Assembly (NCBI RefSeq): GCF_900100205.1
Contig: NZ_FNEQ01000003.1
Span: forward strand, 458,700 to 522,699
DNA length: 64,000 nt
Origin: Duganella sp. OV510
Lineage (GTDB): Bacteria; Pseudomonadota; Gammaproteobacteria; Burkholderiales; Burkholderiaceae_D
Reading direction: 5' to 3'
A model generated the notes under the pieces. It did no database searches and was not told the DNA's origin. It saw only the letters and a list, made by a program, of their open reading frames with translations. The position numbers and the translations under genes were made by a program. Shown in pieces: positions 62,435 to 64,000 of the stretch (its first letter is position 1; each line of letters starts with the position of its first letter).

Positions 62435-63537
62435 TTGGAGACTTCCTGCTTGATTTGCCACTTGCCGCCGTTCTTGACCAGCACCAGCGTCTTGCGGCTG
62501 CGCGCCGTCAGGCGGTCGGACTCATAGGTCTGGCGGAAGGTTACTCTGGCGATGTTGCCGTTCACACTCACCTCCGGCGACGCCACCTCCACGCGGATGC
62601 GGCCCTTGCCCTCAATACGGGCACGGCGCTCGTCAGCCCAGGCCTTGCGCGTCAAGCCTTTAGGCGGCTCAAACTGCTGGCTGTAGTAGCCGAGGTAGGA
62701 ATCGACATTCTGCGCCGCCCAGGCCTTGGCCCAGCCATGCACCTGCGCCATCACGGCGTCACGTTCGGACGTATCCGGCCTGGCCGGCGGCGGCGTTGCT
62801 GGCTTCGGGGCCGGTGCAGGCACAGGTGCAGCAACCACCTTCACCGGCGCCGAGGCAACAGGCGCGGGCACAGCTGGTGTGGCGGCAGCAACCTTAGATA
62901 GCGCCGAAACAGGCTGCTGCGCTACCGTCGGCGCAACAGCCGCGACCTTTGCTGGCGCCGAAACCGTCGGCTGAGCCACGACCGGCGCGGCAGCCTTCGG
63001 CGGCGGCGGAGCGGTGGGCGGCACCACGGCAGACGCGACAGACGCAACTTTTTGCGGCGCCGACGCAGCAACTGCTACAGGCCTGGCGGAAAATGGAAGC
63101 GTTACCGATGCAGGCGCCAGTGCGCGCAGCAAGGTCAGATTGGACTTGGCTGGCGTCGTCGGCGTACCGAGCCCCAGTGCCTTGTCATAAGCCTGGCTGG
63201 CCAGCTTGCCGTAGATATCGCCCAAATTTTCATAGGCGGTGTGGTAAGCCGGATTGGTGCGCAGCGCTTTTTCCAGCACCACACGGGCCTTGTCGTACTG
63301 CCCCTGGGCAGCATACAGCACCGCCAGATTGTTATACGGCTCCGGCAGATCCTTGTAATCTTCGGTCAATCTGGTGAAGACAGCGATTGCCTCGTCGGGC
63401 TTGTTTTGCTCGGTCAGAAGCACGCCTTTCCTGAAGCGCGCTTGCGCGTCGGCGGCATGGGTGTCATCGGCCTGGGCGGAGGTTCCGACCAGCAACGCCA
63501 ATGTCACGTACAGCATTTTTTGGGCTGCGAATTTCAT
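62431..63537 (-). CDS. Exported TPR protein with Pro/Ala linker and NTF2-like C-terminal domain
   Basis: The 368-residue protein has a signal peptide (MKFAAQKMLYVTLALLVGTSAQA) and about two to three TPR units (about residues 28-125: GVLLTEQNKPDEAIAVF, PYNNLAVLYAAQGQYDKARVVLEKAL). A long Ala/Pro/Val low-complexity linker (about 145-255) follows, then a C-terminal NTF2-like domain (about 258-368). That last domain resembles the end of the neighbouring L,D-transpeptidase. I chose the ATG at 63537 to give the signal peptide. It is probably a periplasmic scaffold for the transpeptidase. Confidence 0.8.
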   Translation of the reverse strand: MKFAAQKMLYVTLALLVGTSAQADDTHAADAQARFRKGVLLTEQNKPDEAIAVFTRLTEDYKDLPEPYNNLAVLYAAQGQYDKARVVLEKALRTNPAYHTAYENLGDIYGKLASQAYDKALGLGTPTTPAKSNLTLLRALAPASVTLPFSARPVAVAASAPQKVASVASAVVPPTAPPPPKAAAPVVAQPTVSAPAKVAAVAPTVAQQPVSALSKVAAATPAVPAPVASAPVKVVAAPVPAPAPKPATPPPARPDTSERDAVMAQVHGWAKAWAAQNVDSYLGYYSQQFEPPKGLTRKAWADERRARIEGKGRIRVEVASPEVSVNGNIARVTFRQTYESDRLTARSRKTLVLVKNGGKWQIKQEVSN

Positions 63538-63641
63538 TGAAATGTGATGCTGAGGCTGCGAAAGTCGAGATAGTACACCTTTCGTTTCCACAGATCAAAA
63601 AACTCACCAAAACTCTCGCCGCATACTGTTGCGCCAAACGC

Positions 63642-63668
63642 AAAAAGGCCCGCACTATGGCGGGCCTT
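63642..63668 (-). terminator. Intrinsic terminator of the rRNA operon
   Basis: AAGGCCCGC (63645-63653) pairs with GCGGGCCTT (63660-63668), and on the minus strand the stem is followed by TTTTT. It lies about 16 bases beyond the 5S rRNA 3' end. Confidence 0.9.
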
Positions 63669-63683
63669 CTCACTTAATAACTA

Positions 63684-63797
63684 GCTTGACGATAACCTAC
63701 TTTCACACTGGTTGCAGCACTATCATCGGCGTAGAGTCGTTTCACGGTCCTGTTCGGGATGGGAAGGGGTGGGACCGACTTACTATGGTCATCAAGC
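63684..63797 (-). rRNA. rrf: 5S ribosomal RNA
   Basis: On the minus strand the segment begins GCTTGATGACCATAG and contains the near-universal core GGTCCCACCCCTTCCCATCC, GAACAGGACCGTGAAACG, GCCGATGATAGTG and the closing GTGAAAGTAGGT..CGTCAAGC. Its ends are complementary, giving helix I. The length of about 114 bases and the sequence are typical of betaproteobacteria. Confidence 0.96.
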
Positions 63798-63914
63798 TTT
63801 GACTTGTATGCTCTGGCGCCACCGATCGGGCGCCACAGCGAATCTGGGAGAAGTAAAGTTCTGGTTGGGTAGCACTCACCATCATAGTAAATGCGCATAA
63901 CCGTCAAGGTTATA

Positions 63915-64000
63915 GGGACAAGCCGTACGGGCAATTAGTATCAGTTAGCTTAATGCATTACTGCACTTCCACACCTGACCTATCAACGTCCTGGTCTCGA
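63915..64000 (-). rRNA. rrl: 23S ribosomal RNA, 3' end (partial)
   Basis: The minus-strand sequence GACCAGGACGTTGATAGGTC..GTGTGGAAGTGCAG and ...GATACTAATTGCCCGTACGGCTTG is the conserved 3' end of 23S rRNA. The rest lies outside the window. About 117 bases of spacer without a tRNA separate it from 5S. Confidence 0.93.

Noticed and set aside
63674..63934. Minus-strand 86-codon open frame over the 5S rRNA region
   Set aside because: It overlaps 5S rRNA and the 23S-5S spacer; the sequence is explained by the rRNA.

Overview
The window is GC-rich, densely coded bacterial chromosome, best explained as a betaproteobacterium of the Oxalobacteraceae (Massilia / Duganella / Janthinobacterium group). 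This rests on the betaproteobacterial look of the 5S and 23S rRNA ends at the right edge, a PEP-CTERM sorting signal, the queA-tgt-yajC-secD-secF order, and the overall protein similarity. I ran no database search; genus is not resolved. No prophage, insertion sequence, CRISPR array or tRNA was seen, and no stretch longer than about 210 bases lacks a gene.

Layout. 1-10 kb: the end of an FMN reductase, a degenerate metallo-beta-lactamase-like secreted protein, an M14 carboxypeptidase, a FUSC membrane protein, a LysR/NmrA divergent pair, an EamA exporter, tiny unannotated proteins and an amino-acid permease. 10-24 kb: an EF-hand protein, then a complete arginine succinyltransferase (AST/aru) catabolic cluster on the minus strand in transcription order regulator - astC - aruF - aruG - astD - astB - NAD-glutamate dehydrogenase - astE. 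The cluster takes arginine/ornithine to glutamate and succinate and, because the large NAD-GDH sits inside it, on to 2-oxoglutarate. A site matching the known Pseudomonas ArgR half-site consensus lies in front of astC. 24-34 kb: MarR and HDOD genes that both look leaderless, a WYL regulator, a candidate small RNA, the queA-tgt-yajC-secD-secF operon and recG. 34-41 kb: MFS transporter plus micro-protein, Gfo/Idh oxidoreductase, a PEP-CTERM gene broken by an in-frame stop, DUF3025, pyrC, and a yefM-yoeB toxin-antitoxin pair. 41-55 kb: amidohydrolase coupled to an orphan polar amino-acid ABC ATPase, a dicarboxylate/amino-acid symporter, two small proteins, a GH43 glycosidase, an M20 peptidase coupled to an Atm1-type ABC exporter, YciA, PhoD and two tandem fadD paralogues. 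55-64 kb: an outer-membrane-linked aminopeptidase, a molybdopterin oxidoreductase, an M20 amidohydrolase, a hydroxyisobutyrate-dehydrogenase-like enzyme, a PagL lipid A deacylase, a TPR protein coupled to an L,D-transpeptidase, and the 3' end of an rRNA operon.

The recurring theme is amino-acid and peptide use (M14, M20 twice, APC permease, DAACS symporter, AST pathway, GDH) plus envelope maintenance (SecDF, PagL, L,D-transpeptidase). I did not find a convincing wholly new multi-gene system. The observations most worth a second look are the GDH-containing AST cluster with its predicted operator, the PEP-CTERM nonsense codon, two palindromic repeats (one supplying the last codons of phoD), the paired leaderless promoters, the candidate sRNA at about 25.7-25.83 kb, and the TPR / L,D-transpeptidase pair that share a C-terminal domain.
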